From positions 1 through 34,186 of the IMG/VR virus record IMGVR_UViG_3300021960_000270: 34,186 bases of DNA; one strand, given 5' to 3'. This DNA comes from a virus. Below are positions 22,273 through 32,297 of the stretch, piece after piece. The stretch's first letter is position 1. Every line of letters begins with the position of its first letter. Both the position numbers and the translations under genes were made by a program. The notes below the pieces were generated by a model. That model was not told where the DNA came from. It searched no databases and was given only the letters and a program-made list of their open reading frames with translations.

Positions 22273-22567
22273 CAGACACGTTGAAGTATTTTACCACGAC
22301 GAACAATTATATGCTATGTTAGAATGGTTAAATGAAGAGCCTATTATTCATTTTGATATAGACAAATTTAACAAATCTACGTACAAACTTATGGAAACAG
22401 AAGCTCGTAAAATATACAAAAAATTAAAAGATATGGGTAAAAAATATATTTGGGCATATGTTTTTTACGGTATTAAGCATGACGTAGCAGATTTTTTTAT
22501 AGAAAAGCACAAATACGTGCATGTAAGCTCAGGGCAGTTTACAGATTTGTATAGAAAGGAACTATAA
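22265..22567 (+). CDS. Small virion-module protein, T7 gp13-like
   Basis: A 100-residue protein with KKYIWAYVFYGIKHDVADFF and then SSGQFTDLY. From memory this is like the last half of T7 gp13 (a WNYVW...H..FL...GQFQLF pattern), a small acetyltransferase-fold virion protein, and the position between nozzle and gp14-like genes is the same. No intact acetyl-CoA site is visible, so enzymatic activity is unlikely. It overlaps the nozzle gene by 8 bases and shares a base with the next ATG. Confidence 0.6.
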   Translation: MSNRHVEVFYHDEQLYAMLEWLNEEPIIHFDIDKFNKSTYKLMETEARKIYKKLKDMGKKYIWAYVFYGIKHDVADFFIEKHKYVHVSSGQFTDLYRKEL

Positions 22568-23205
22568 TGCCACCAGCAATAGCATTAGGAGCAGTAGGCG
22601 CAGGAGCAGGTTTTGCTTTGGGAGGAACTGCTGTAGCAGGAACTATAGGTTTAACTGCAGTTACGGGCGCTATTATAGGAGGCGTAGCAGGAGCTGCAAT
22701 CGGTAGTGAAGTACAACGTGGCATGGACGAAAGCAAACGTTTAGCTGGAGAAGCTGCTCAAGCACGCACAGAACAAGCTCGACAACTTGAAAAACAAAAT
22801 CAATTAATGAGTCAACAAGCAGAAGCAGAACGTGAAAAAGCAAACATACAAAATATACAAAATCTACGTTCTAAAATTCGCTCACAACGTATTGCTGCTG
22901 GTCGCATGGTTAACGTAGCAGCTCAAACGGGTGGTATGGGCGGTAGCGCTTTGGCTGGTGGTATTTCTAGCCTTAGTTCTCAACTTGCTGGAGGTATTGG
23001 GTATATGCAACAAATAGCTGCTCAAAATACTAAAATAGGTCAAGCAGCAGTTGGTGCTGCATCAGCTTCAGGTATGGCACAAATGTATGGACAACAAGCT
23101 TCAGCATATACAAACATGTCCCAATCTGCTTTGTCGCAAGCAAGTCAAACAATGTCTACATTTGGTCAGCTAGGTACGTTTGCACTGCAACTAGCTACAC
23201 TATAA
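22567..23205 (+). CDS. Internal virion protein, gp14-like
   Basis: A 212-residue Ala/Gly/Gln-rich protein. A long hydrophobic Gly/Ala stretch (residues 4-48) can span a membrane; a Gln/Glu helix (50-95) follows, then an Ala/Ser/Gln-rich C-terminal half. This is the profile of the smallest ejection protein (T7 gp14), which enters the host outer membrane during DNA delivery. The two large ejection proteins follow at once. AAAGGAAC precedes the ATG. Confidence 0.78.
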   Translation: MPPAIALGAVGAGAGFALGGTAVAGTIGLTAVTGAIIGGVAGAAIGSEVQRGMDESKRLAGEAAQARTEQARQLEKQNQLMSQQAEAEREKANIQNIQNLRSKIRSQRIAAGRMVNVAAQTGGMGGSALAGGISSLSSQLAGGIGYMQQIAAQNTKIGQAAVGAASASGMAQMYGQQASAYTNMSQSALSQASQTMSTFGQLGTFALQLATL

Positions 23206-23214
23206 AGGTAACAC

Positions 23215-26200
23215 ATGGATAATCTAGGCGATTTTGAACCGTTATTTCAAGAAGAAGATTACAACCAGCCTCCTGTACCGGGGGTTGGTATATATCCTAC
23301 ATTAAAAACACTTGGTTCAATTATCTCTGGAGGTAACATTGACCCTGCTAAAATTGTGTTTGATGAGTACTTACATGAACAATGGAAAAAAACTGTTACT
23401 AGTAACAACCGTGCTGATTTAGAAGCAGCGTTAGAAAACCCTATTCCAGAAGTGCTAGATATAACTACTCAGACTATTATGGCGCGTAATGAAGCCGCTA
23501 GTAAACCATATTTAGAAAACGAAGCAGAACGACAGTTTAAACTTGAAGAAGTTGCTAAACATGCAGGTGAAAGTATTTTATATATTAACAATCCTGCTAT
23601 GATTGAAAAAAACTTAAAAAGGTTATCAGTACCTGTTGACCAGCACTTAGATAAAAATGCTAAAGCAGTAGCTGGAACTGCTGCTATTGATAAAGAGCTA
23701 GAAGACATTGTAGCGCCTATTACTGGCGTAGAACTTGCTAAAGGAATTGGGTTAGAAATCTCATGGGGTGCTATTGCTCGTGACCCCGGAATTCGTGCAG
23801 CCGCTAAAGAAATGGGAATTTCTGAAGAAGACGCAACATGGCGTACAGGTAATGGCGACCTTGCTATTATGTTGCGTACTAAATTTAAATATGTTCCTGA
23901 TGACCAAAAAGCAGAGTGGATTAAACGGTTGTACAATAATTTAATATCCCAACCCGGTGTAAGTGTACTTCGTGCTAAAAATCTTGTACACGACATTATG
24001 GGGCCAGAAGAACTAGAGCGCACTCCTATTTCTGACGTATTAGATAAAGCTGAACCTTTGCTTATATTTCTTTCTGCATTGTATGCAGTTAAAGTAGGGC
24101 ATAAATTATACAAATCAAAAAAAGCACTTGATTCAACAGAACAAGCATTAGTGTCTATAGGTGGTAAAGACATTCTTGCAAAAAACGAAGTGTTAAAAGC
24201 TGCACAACAAACAGCAAGAAAACAACAACTAAGAGGTGTTGCAACTATTGCAGGTGAAGTTACTGGAGCTAACGTAGCTGTTGATTTAGCTAAATTTGCT
24301 GCTATGGGTGTTAACAAAGTATTGCCAAAATCTGTGCGTCTTTCGTCTGCAGAAATTAATGCGCCTTTTAAAGCTGAAGTAGAAAAATTTATTGCAGAAA
24401 TTAAAGCTATTCCTCGTAACAGTGCTTTTACTGAAGAAGAAGTAGGCGAAGCAGTGTATAATGTTATGAAACATTTTAACAATGCTAGTGATGCTCGTAT
24501 TAAAAACATTGACCCAGCACGGCTTAGTGCTGACGGAAGAGGTTTAGATGTAGGCGTTACTTATGGCCCTGCTATTGCACCCCGATTTGCCACTCAGGAA
24601 GCTGCAGAAACGGCTTTAGAGCGTCTTAAATTGGAAGACCCTGAGTCTACCTATACTGTAGTACCAGACACGCTTAACAACTCATTTGCGGTGTCTAACG
24701 AAAAAATTAAAGAGTTAGAAACAAAACTTGCCTCACTTACTTTAAAAATGGCAGACGCAATTATGGACGGTAAGCAACTACCGTTATTTCCAGAAGGGCT
24801 TACTGCAGCACAGGTTAAAGCATCTAAAGGCAGTGTAAAAACATTGGCTGTTAAGTCTGCTGATATTGAGCAAGACAAATTAAAAGCAGCTGTAACTGAA
24901 TTAGAAGACGCAGATAACGCTTACAAATATCAACTCACCACACAAGGTAACGTAACCGTTACTAATATTAAAGCAAAAACCGATGTAACAGAGTTTACTC
25001 GTCGTCTGAGCCCTATTTTAGGTTTAGATAATAAACGTATTTTTGTCACTACATTAAAAGCTCTTAATCAAACTGGTAACAGAAGCTTAATAGATTTAGC
25101 AACACATGCTAAAAATACGTACGGAAACTGGAATGGTTTGCATTTTCCTGTTATTAAAGCAGATGGTACTGAGCAAAGCATTATTATTTTACGAAATGAT
25201 ATAGATGACATAACAATTACTAAAGTTGGTGGGCCAGAAAAAATAACCACTCGTACTGAAACTATAGAAACATTTGCTCACGAGTATTTCCATTCTTGGT
25301 ATAGAGATTATTCACACAAGTATTCTAATACGCTTAAAAATATTTTTATGGATTGGTTGCGTGAAAAAAATATTACTGTAAAATCAATTACAACTATGGA
25401 TGGTAGAGAACTATCTCTTAGCGAAGCATTGCCTTTTGAAAGCTTGTTGGAATATCGCAATCTTAGTATGGCAAGTCAAGAATTAAAATGGGCTGAAAGT
25501 GTAGGGTGGGATGCAGCACAGCTAAAGAAAGCAAGCTCTAGTCTTAATTCATGGTTGGCTGATTTTGAAGAGTTTCATGCTGAGATGTTTGCTAAATGGG
25601 CATTTACTGATGATGTTCCAAAAGGGTTGCTAGGAAATTATTTTGGAGAAGTAATTGCTAAACTAAAACAACTTGCTAAACAAGTGCAAGATTATTTGTT
25701 TAGTAAAAATTACATTGTCAAACCCAATTACGAAAATGCATTTAAACGGATGATGAGCACTCACATTGAATCCGTTAAAACCAGAAAACAATATGCACAA
25801 AATGGCAATCTTAAAAACGTAGTTGTACATGACGAAGCTAACCCTAGTGCTAGCTATGCCGTTAAACTAAACGCTGCAGACTATAATGAAACAACCACTG
25901 ATTTAGCCCATAATATTAAATATCTTGAGGATGAAATTGAAGCAGCTAAAGCTTCTCGTGATGGAGTAACTACTGGTTGGGTTATTGAACGTAAAAAAAC
26001 GTATGCTTTAAAAGAAACTGACATTAAAGGTTATAGCGCAGAAGAAATTAATGACGTTACTAAATTGGTTTTGGGTGATAGAAGGCTAGGAACGCCAGAG
26101 TCTATATTTAAAGGAGCATTACTAGGAACACGTACTAAAAGTGCGTACACTAACGTAATGACTAACTTTATCAGAAAAGACGTAGAAAAACTTAATTCAA

Positions 26201-28995
26201 AACAATTGCAAAGAGTTAATGAAGCAATTATTCTTGGTGATAAATGGGGCGAAGAACTGTCTATAGAGCAACTTTCTGGTTTAGGTCTTACTGCTAAAGA
26301 ACGTAATGTTTATTCTAAGTTCCATGTGGTACGTAAAGTTGCGCTAGAAATTAAACGTGACCAAGCCAATGCTTCTTTGATACGGCGTGGATTTATTCAA
26401 GTAAACTTTAAAAACCCTATTGGAGATGTAGGGTACATTATTGGTAAACGCAACGAAGCAGTGTTAGGTGATACGGTGTTTGATGTAGAAACAGGTAAAC
26501 TTATTTCTGTAAATGACTCAATTAAAAACTCAGTTGACTCTAACTTATATTCTATTGTAACTCCTGCTGCAGATGAAATTCGTATTGGAGAAGAACTAGT
26601 AGATAAAGTGTTGGTAAAAAACGACGCAGTATCTTTTGATAAAGTAACTAATGGTTTTTCAGAGCGCATAGGAGAATATTCTCGTATTTATTCCGACGAA
26701 TATTTTGTAGAAATTGCGACAACTAGGAACGTAAACTCTAAAGCAAAAGGAATTAAAGAAGTACATCGTACGGCTTCTACGCGTAAAGACGCCGAGAGGT
26801 ATGTTGAAGCTATGAATACGGCTGTAAAAGAACATGCCCAAGGGCTTTTAACATATGAACGTGCTAGCAGACTTATGGAAGGTTTTGGCTGGAGTCCAGA
26901 AGATTTAATTAAAGCTTTAGACGAAGGAGCTTTTGGAACAAACCCAGTTTTTAAACAACGTTATTCACGTACAGATGAAGATTTTTTAGCTAATTCCTTA
27001 AAAGTAAATAGCGGCGTAAGTCAAGCTAGAGGTGACCGTGTTATGTCTGTGTTTGGTGAAGATACTGTCAACACTGTTAATCCTTTGGATTCTTTGGCTG
27101 CTGAAATTGGCAACACATCTACTATTGCTTCGTTTCAAGAATGGCGTGAAACGCAAATTATCCGTTGGTTTGAAAGTTTTAAAGATGTACTACCAGACGC
27201 AGTGCAAAACATGACACCAGTGCAAGCTTTTGTGCATATGGAAAAATACCCTGTTCTTGGGTCTGATATTGCTAAAAAAACAATGGCAATGCGTACGCAC
27301 GCATACATTAAAGATATGCTTGAAGTGCCTACTAAAGAAGAACTCATTATGCTTGGGTTTGCTAGAAATATTGGAGAAAAAATTGAAGGGGGTGGTGAAG
27401 GGATTCGTAAACCGCTACATAAAGTAGGTGTGTTTATGCGTAGCAGCAGTGATTACCCTCGTTATTTACGTACGTTGTCTTTTATGGCATCGTTTGGTTT
27501 AAATCCAAAACACTTGCTTTTACAAAGCATGAATGCTTTTAACGCTGTTGCTGTTAGCCCAGCATACGGGCTCCTTGCTTCTAAGCGAGCGTTGCTATAT
27601 GGCTTTGCATTAGGAACTGACAATGAAACAATTATTCGTAAGCTTGGTCAGTTAGATAAACTTAGTAACCTTGGGTTTACCAATGTGGCAGATTTTACAG
27701 GTGCAGTACATGATTTAAAACGTAGTGGTTTGTTAGATGGTATTAATACCGATAACTTGTATGGTGTACACGCTGGCACATATGGATTTTTTAATAGAAA
27801 AATGCGTGTAGGAGGTAAAGTAATTACTGCGCCTTTTAATACAGGTGAGCTTATTAGCCGTATTGTTAGTTTTGACATTGCTAGAAGTGAGTGGCTTGCA
27901 GCAAATAAGGGTAAAATGATTGACGATAATGCGCTAGCTGACATTTTGTTGAGGCAGGATGACCTTACCCAAAACATGTCCCGTGCTAACCGCAGAGCTA
28001 TTCAACGAGGCACTATTTCGTTATCTACACAGTTTACAGGTTACTTTATTAACATGTGGACACGTGTAGTTAATGGTGGTTTATCTGCTGTGGGACTTAG
28101 TAAAAAATCTAAAAAGACGTTTACCCCAAAAGAAACGCTATCGTTACTAGTAGCACATGGTGTGGCAATGGGTAGTGCAGGAGGTATGTTGTGGCCGATT
28201 AGCAGTATTGTTAATGAGTACGTACAAAATGAAGACGTGTCTGAAACAGAACGCATTACATTGACGCAAGGTGCACTTGCAGGATTAATTGCACATTTGT
28301 CAGGCGGTGAATTAAAACTGGCATTAGGAAGTAGTTTTGGTACGTTTAATTACTATGAAGAACTAATGCAGGGTTTACTAAACCCAGAAAAATCATTTAT
28401 GGAAGTGTTAACTGGCCCCACAGGCTCGGTTATTTTACGTAGTATGACAGGTGTTAAACAAGCATACGATATTATTGCAGGTAGTGAAATTAACTTAAAC
28501 AATTTAATGGACGCAGGTAGAGCGTTTGCAAGCAACACATTCACTGCTTTTAGTAATGCTGAAAAAGCATATTTGTTCCGCAACAACCACTACAGAGCAT
28601 ACAGTAAAGCAGGTCGCTATTTATACGATTTATCGGAATATGAGAATATGGCTAAGGCTCTTGGTCTTTTAATTGTACAAGACGTAGATTTAACTAATAG
28701 TTTTAAAACTTTAGGTGCTCGTAAACAATTGTTACAAAAAGCAGCTAAAGAAATTAGTAGGTTGCGCGTAACAGCAATGGCTGCGTGGAATAAAAAAGAC
28801 ACACAAGAGTTTAATCGTATTGTTCAACAAATTGGCATTATAAAAAATGGTGGGGATTGGTCATTAGAAGAACTTCAACAACTAGATGCAGAAGCTTACA
28901 GACTGCACCCACTAGATTCAAAGTTGGAAAAGAATTTGGCTGAGATAGCAGCAAACCCCAGAATAGAGCCCGAAGGCCCACTAGTAGGAAGGTAA
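23215..28995 (+). CDS. Giant internal virion (ejection) protein with zinc-protease motif
   Basis: A 1926-residue protein between the gp14-like gene and the amidase-bearing ejection protein, so part of the internal core injected with DNA. Residues 689-693 read HEYFH in a hydrophobic-flanked TFAHEYFHSW context. About 95 residues on, DFEEFHAEMFA (783-791) supplies a Glu-rich helix fit for the third zinc ligand, so a gluzincin-like metalloprotease is likely. The rest is mainly helical, with hydrophobic stretches near ~1630-1660. T7 gp15 and gp16 carry no such motif, so this is a variant architecture. Targets could be host periplasmic or cytoplasmic proteins, or virion proteins during maturation. 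Function beyond ejection is inference. Confidence 0.8.
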   Translation: MDNLGDFEPLFQEEDYNQPPVPGVGIYPTLKTLGSIISGGNIDPAKIVFDEYLHEQWKKTVTSNNRADLEAALENPIPEVLDITTQTIMARNEAASKPYLENEAERQFKLEEVAKHAGESILYINNPAMIEKNLKRLSVPVDQHLDKNAKAVAGTAAIDKELEDIVAPITGVELAKGIGLEISWGAIARDPGIRAAAKEMGISEEDATWRTGNGDLAIMLRTKFKYVPDDQKAEWIKRLYNNLISQPGVSVLRAKNLVHDIMGPEELERTPISDVLDKAEPLLIFLSALYAVKVGHKLYKSKKALDSTEQALVSIGGKDILAKNEVLKAAQQTARKQQLRGVATIAGEVTGANVAVDLAKFAAMGVNKVLPKSVRLSSAEINAPFKAEVEKFIAEIKAIPRNSAFTEEEVGEAVYNVMKHFNNASDARIKNIDPARLSADGRGLDVGVTYGPAIAPRFATQEAAETALERLKLEDPESTYTVVPDTLNNSFAVSNEKIKELETKLASLTLKMADAIMDGKQLPLFPEGLTAAQVKASKGSVKTLAVKSADIEQDKLKAAVTELEDADNAYKYQLTTQGNVTVTNIKAKTDVTEFTRRLSPILGLDNKRIFVTTLKALNQTGNRSLIDLATHAKNTYGNWNGLHFPVIKADGTEQSIIILRNDIDDITITKVGGPEKITTRTETIETFAHEYFHSWYRDYSHKYSNTLKNIFMDWLREKNITVKSITTMDGRELSLSEALPFESLLEYRNLSMASQELKWAESVGWDAAQLKKASSSLNSWLADFEEFHAEMFAKWAFTDDVPKGLLGNYFGEVIAKLKQLAKQVQDYLFSKNYIVKPNYENAFKRMMSTHIESVKTRKQYAQNGNLKNVVVHDEANPSASYAVKLNAADYNETTTDLAHNIKYLEDEIEAAKASRDGVTTGWVIERKKTYALKETDIKGYSAEEINDVTKLVLGDRRLGTPESIFKGALLGTRTKSAYTNVMTNFIRKDVEKLNSKQLQRVNEAIILGDKWGEELSIEQLSGLGLTAKERNVYSKFHVVRKVALEIKRDQANASLIRRGFIQVNFKNPIGDVGYIIGKRNEAVLGDTVFDVETGKLISVNDSIKNSVDSNLYSIVTPAADEIRIGEELVDKVLVKNDAVSFDKVTNGFSERIGEYSRIYSDEYFVEIATTRNVNSKAKGIKEVHRTASTRKDAERYVEAMNTAVKEHAQGLLTYERASRLMEGFGWSPEDLIKALDEGAFGTNPVFKQRYSRTDEDFLANSLKVNSGVSQARGDRVMSVFGEDTVNTVNPLDSLAAEIGNTSTIASFQEWRETQIIRWFESFKDVLPDAVQNMTPVQAFVHMEKYPVLGSDIAKKTMAMRTHAYIKDMLEVPTKEELIMLGFARNIGEKIEGGGEGIRKPLHKVGVFMRSSSDYPRYLRTLSFMASFGLNPKHLLLQSMNAFNAVAVSPAYGLLASKRALLYGFALGTDNETIIRKLGQLDKLSNLGFTNVADFTGAVHDLKRSGLLDGINTDNLYGVHAGTYGFFNRKMRVGGKVITAPFNTGELISRIVSFDIARSEWLAANKGKMIDDNALADILLRQDDLTQNMSRANRRAIQRGTISLSTQFTGYFINMWTRVVNGGLSAVGLSKKSKKTFTPKETLSLLVAHGVAMGSAGGMLWPISSIVNEYVQNEDVSETERITLTQGALAGLIAHLSGGELKLALGSSFGTFNYYEELMQGLLNPEKSFMEVLTGPTGSVILRSMTGVKQAYDIIAGSEINLNNLMDAGRAFASNTFTAFSNAEKAYLFRNNHYRAYSKAGRYLYDLSEYENMAKALGLLIVQDVDLTNSFKTLGARKQLLQKAAKEISRLRVTAMAAWNKKDTQEFNRIVQQIGIIKNGGDWSLEELQQLDAEAYRLHPLDSKLEKNLAEIAANPRIEPEGPLVGR

Positions 28996-28998
28996 ATT

Positions 28999-31900
28999 AT
29001 GGCAAACATATATCAAATGGATTTAGGCCCGTTCACAGACCCAGCATCAGGTGGGTGGGATACTGAAGCAAGAGCTGCTCAAGTAGAAGCTAGTAAAGGA
29101 GCTATTCCTGTTATTTCAGCTGCTGAACAAGCCGCAATAAACACACAACGTTCAGGATTAGAGGCAGATATATTTGGCACTGTGTTAAAACTTGGTGGTG
29201 AAACAGCTAAGTTTGCTTCTGACTACAATAAACAACAAGCCATGATAAGCGCTAGGAAAGATTTTGAAGAAGCACGAGGTGGGTTTTTAGCTCGTGGTCA
29301 ATTAGCAGCGTTAACATTAGCAGGGCAAGAAGAAGCTTTACAAGAATCTTCAGGTTTTGCTAGGTCGCCTGAACAAAGCAAACGATTTTTTGAGATTAAA
29401 GCTGAGTTTGACCGTCTTAACAACGCCTATAAAGGCGGCATGGATTTAAAACAGTTTGTAAACCGTGTTAAAGCTGTAACTACACAATACACTACACAAT
29501 ATCCCACATTAGCTCCGCAAATTCGACAGATGGCTCAAGAAGTGTCTGGTTTGCCCGGAGGGGGCGATTTCTTTGAGCGCAAGTATGTACAACACATCAT
29601 TAATCCTCCCGGAGGTGGTAGTGCTGCTGGTGGTGTTGGTTCTAGTGTAAGCAAAGACCCATTAGCTGACAATATTAAATATATTCGTGATGTGTTACCA
29701 CAATATTCTCCAGACATGATTAGGGCAATGACAGAAGACGAAAGGTCAACTGTTATTAGGAATGCTGCACAAAGACACGAACGTAAAGGAAACATAGCGG
29801 ATTTTGACGCACGTGTAGCAGAAGAAAAACCACAAGACCTTGCACAACTAGACGCATTAACTAATGGTTTAATTTTACGTCTTGGAACAGGCATAGATGA
29901 AAAAGCAAGGCCAATTCTTGATAAAGTTGTTCAGAATCAAACTATTCTTGCTCCTTTGTATGAAGCACTTAGCAACAAAAACATGAGTGTCAGTGCTTTT
30001 GCTGCTATTCCTCAAGTGAACGCTTTAAAAGCAGACATTGTAAATGTTATTGATGGGGAGGTTGCAGACCGTATTACGCAACTTAGAACTGCTGCGTACA
30101 AGACACAAACTGACGGTGTTTTTGCTATTTCAGAAAGTGAATTAAGCACTAGAATTAAATCTATACAAGAACAAGGAGAAGCACTTAAAACAAGATTTAC
30201 TGGCCCAAGCAGTATGTTTGGTTTGGTGTTAGCAATGTCTAACCATGAAAAAGAAGGTTATGACGTTGTGCTACGTAGGGCACAAGTTTATGGTGATGCT
30301 CTTCGTTATTATCCTAAAGAGCATGTACAAACAATAGTTACTAATAATCCTGCTATGGTAAATAAACTAACACAAGACTATGGTGCTGCTTATGTTGAAC
30401 AAATTAAAAACATTCTAAACGACAGTAACCAAACACGAGCTAGGCTACTTGGTTTAGACTACAATACTTCAGACAAAATTCTTAACACTGCTAAAGTTTT
30501 AAATCTTGCTAAAGTTGGAGTGGTTACTAAAGATGTAACTAAACCAGAAGCTGCTACAGTAGCTGCACATGCGTCGGCTGCAGTGACTGAACAAACAGTT
30601 CCAGAAAATGCTCGTCTTGTTGAGGTTGGTTTTGTTACTGATGTAACTCAAGGCACACGTGCTCAAGAAATGCCTGTGGCTTGGCAAATGCATAAACAAG
30701 AAATTGCTAAGCTTCCTCCTGAAGTACGACAAGAAATGACTGCTGCAGTAGTAACTGCTAGTGCTGGTACAGTAGAGGCTATGTTTCAATCACTACAAAC
30801 TATTAATAACAAGTATGGCGTTAACCTACAGTTTGTAGCTAATGACGAAGGTGTTATTAGTATTGCTAATCCTAGAGAACAACAAGCGCAATATGTACCA
30901 GGTAGTGGATTGTCTTACATGATGAATTCTAACCATCGTCGTGCAGCTGCTGAATTTATGGGTAAGTACAAACCAGTGTTGTCTACCAATGTGTTCTCGG
31001 TAGCTGCTGTAACAGACGATACGCCATTTACTTTGGCATACAACATTACTAATTACTTGAATGGTACGCCTGAGAAACAAGCTGCTAAAGTAGGCGGTGG
31101 GCGTGGTACGCAAGCAGGTTCACCCGGTGTTACAAACTATAACTATGGAACAGGTGAATTAAAACGCCCTAGCATTTACTCAGGCACTCAAGCTGAACGT
31201 GACGCATATGACGCGCAGCAACGTAGTAAGATGGCTGAAGGACAAGCAAGGCTTGAAGCTAACGAAGCTAGGTTGGCAGAACGTAGAGGTACTGCAACGC
31301 AAGAACCTGTTGTAACACCTGTTCGACAAGAAAAAGCACAACCATCACAACCCATTTCACCATTAGGACAGGCTCTTGAAAGAGGTTTTGAAGGGTTAGC
31401 TGCCGCAGGTAATGCTGCAGTTGATGCTGCAGGAAACGCTTTGTCTAATTATGCTGAACGTCAAGACAGAGTTATGACAGAAGCTGTAAACACAGTGGCT
31501 CAAAGAAAAACGCAACAAATTCAAGACGTTGTGGGAGCTACATCTAAAGTCAGCAAGTCTGCACTTGATAACGTATCTGAAGTTAGAGAAAAAGGAATTG
31601 AATACTTGTCTGCAGAAGGGGCTAAATTTTTAAACAATATTAAAAAGCAAGTCGGAACTATTGTAGAAGCTATCTCTAACGTTAGTGTTTCAGAACCGCC
31701 TGTTAATATTACCGATGGGTTCCCTCTGCCAGAAGGTTATGTTCCCGGTGGAACTGGTGATACAATGGCTGCAATTGCAAAACCGTATGTATATCAAGGT
31801 AAGCCATTCCGTGCATGGGTAAAGCCAAACCAAGAGCTTACTCCACAAAACGTTATGATTCATCACACAGCTACTGATAATGTGCGGCAAGTTATTAATG

Positions 31901-32271
31901 GCTTTAGTGCAAGGTTTAAAGGCCAAGACGAAACGTATGGTACTGGTACTCACTATTTAATTAGTAAAAAAGGCGAAGTGATTAGTTTAGTCGATAAAGA
32001 CACTGACATTGTATACCACGTTGGTGACGCACAATACCCACAGTATAAAGAAACCGTTACTAATAACAACACAATTGGTATTGAAATGGTAGGTGCTGAT
32101 AGTAACAACTTTACTCCAGCTCAAATACAAGCGGTGCGTAAACTTGTCGGACAGCTAATCCAAAACCACGGTAGACTAGAGATATATGCCCACGGCGAAG
32201 TGTCTGAAAACAAACTACCTAGTGAAGGATTAGAGTTAACTCAACAGTTGAGAAAAGAATTTAACCAATAA
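28999..32271 (+). CDS. Internal virion protein with C-terminal amidase_2 domain
   Basis: A 1090-residue protein closing the late operon. Residues 1-~700 are helical and Ala/Gln-rich like ejection proteins; ~700-900 are low-complexity linker and amphipathic helix (KTQQIQDVVGATSKVSK). Residues ~940-1085 are an N-acetylmuramoyl-L-alanine amidase (amidase_2/PGRP) domain: H955/H956 in MIHHTAT, H1007 in VYHVGD, H1065 in YAHGEVSENK. K1072 and E1076 stand near where the family has Lys and Asp or Cys. It would open peptidoglycan locally for DNA entry. T7 places a transglycosylase at the N-terminus of gp16; here a different enzyme is at the C-terminus. The bidirectional terminator follows within 3 bases. 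Confidence 0.85.
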   Translation: MANIYQMDLGPFTDPASGGWDTEARAAQVEASKGAIPVISAAEQAAINTQRSGLEADIFGTVLKLGGETAKFASDYNKQQAMISARKDFEEARGGFLARGQLAALTLAGQEEALQESSGFARSPEQSKRFFEIKAEFDRLNNAYKGGMDLKQFVNRVKAVTTQYTTQYPTLAPQIRQMAQEVSGLPGGGDFFERKYVQHIINPPGGGSAAGGVGSSVSKDPLADNIKYIRDVLPQYSPDMIRAMTEDERSTVIRNAAQRHERKGNIADFDARVAEEKPQDLAQLDALTNGLILRLGTGIDEKARPILDKVVQNQTILAPLYEALSNKNMSVSAFAAIPQVNALKADIVNVIDGEVADRITQLRTAAYKTQTDGVFAISESELSTRIKSIQEQGEALKTRFTGPSSMFGLVLAMSNHEKEGYDVVLRRAQVYGDALRYYPKEHVQTIVTNNPAMVNKLTQDYGAAYVEQIKNILNDSNQTRARLLGLDYNTSDKILNTAKVLNLAKVGVVTKDVTKPEAATVAAHASAAVTEQTVPENARLVEVGFVTDVTQGTRAQEMPVAWQMHKQEIAKLPPEVRQEMTAAVVTASAGTVEAMFQSLQTINNKYGVNLQFVANDEGVISIANPREQQAQYVPGSGLSYMMNSNHRRAAAEFMGKYKPVLSTNVFSVAAVTDDTPFTLAYNITNYLNGTPEKQAAKVGGGRGTQAGSPGVTNYNYGTGELKRPSIYSGTQAERDAYDAQQRSKMAEGQARLEANEARLAERRGTATQEPVVTPVRQEKAQPSQPISPLGQALERGFEGLAAAGNAAVDAAGNALSNYAERQDRVMTEAVNTVAQRKTQQIQDVVGATSKVSKSALDNVSEVREKGIEYLSAEGAKFLNNIKKQVGTIVEAISNVSVSEPPVNITDGFPLPEGYVPGGTGDTMAAIAKPYVYQGKPFRAWVKPNQELTPQNVMIHHTATDNVRQVINGFSARFKGQDETYGTGTHYLISKKGEVISLVDKDTDIVYHVGDAQYPQYKETVTNNNTIGIEMVGADSNNFTPAQIQAVRKLVGQLIQNHGRLEIYAHGEVSENKLPSEGLELTQQLRKEFNQ

Positions 32272-32273
32272 TA

Positions 32274-32297
32274 AAGGGGGCTTATGCCCCCTTCTTT
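32274..32297. terminator. Bidirectional intrinsic terminator at the convergence point
   Basis: A perfect 8-bp stem, AAGGGGGC (32274-32281) with GCCCCCTT (32286-32293) and a TTAT loop, followed by CTTTA on the plus strand and by TTTATTATT on the minus strand. It ends the late rightward operon and also the leftward genes coming from the right, whose last stop codon lies just beside it. Confidence 0.88.

Noticed and set aside
23469-24509. Long 346-codon frame on the minus strand inside the giant ejection protein gene
   Set aside because: Antisense to a clear coding frame; Ser/Leu/Ala-rich product of the type produced by antisense reading; no ribosome site or gene context.
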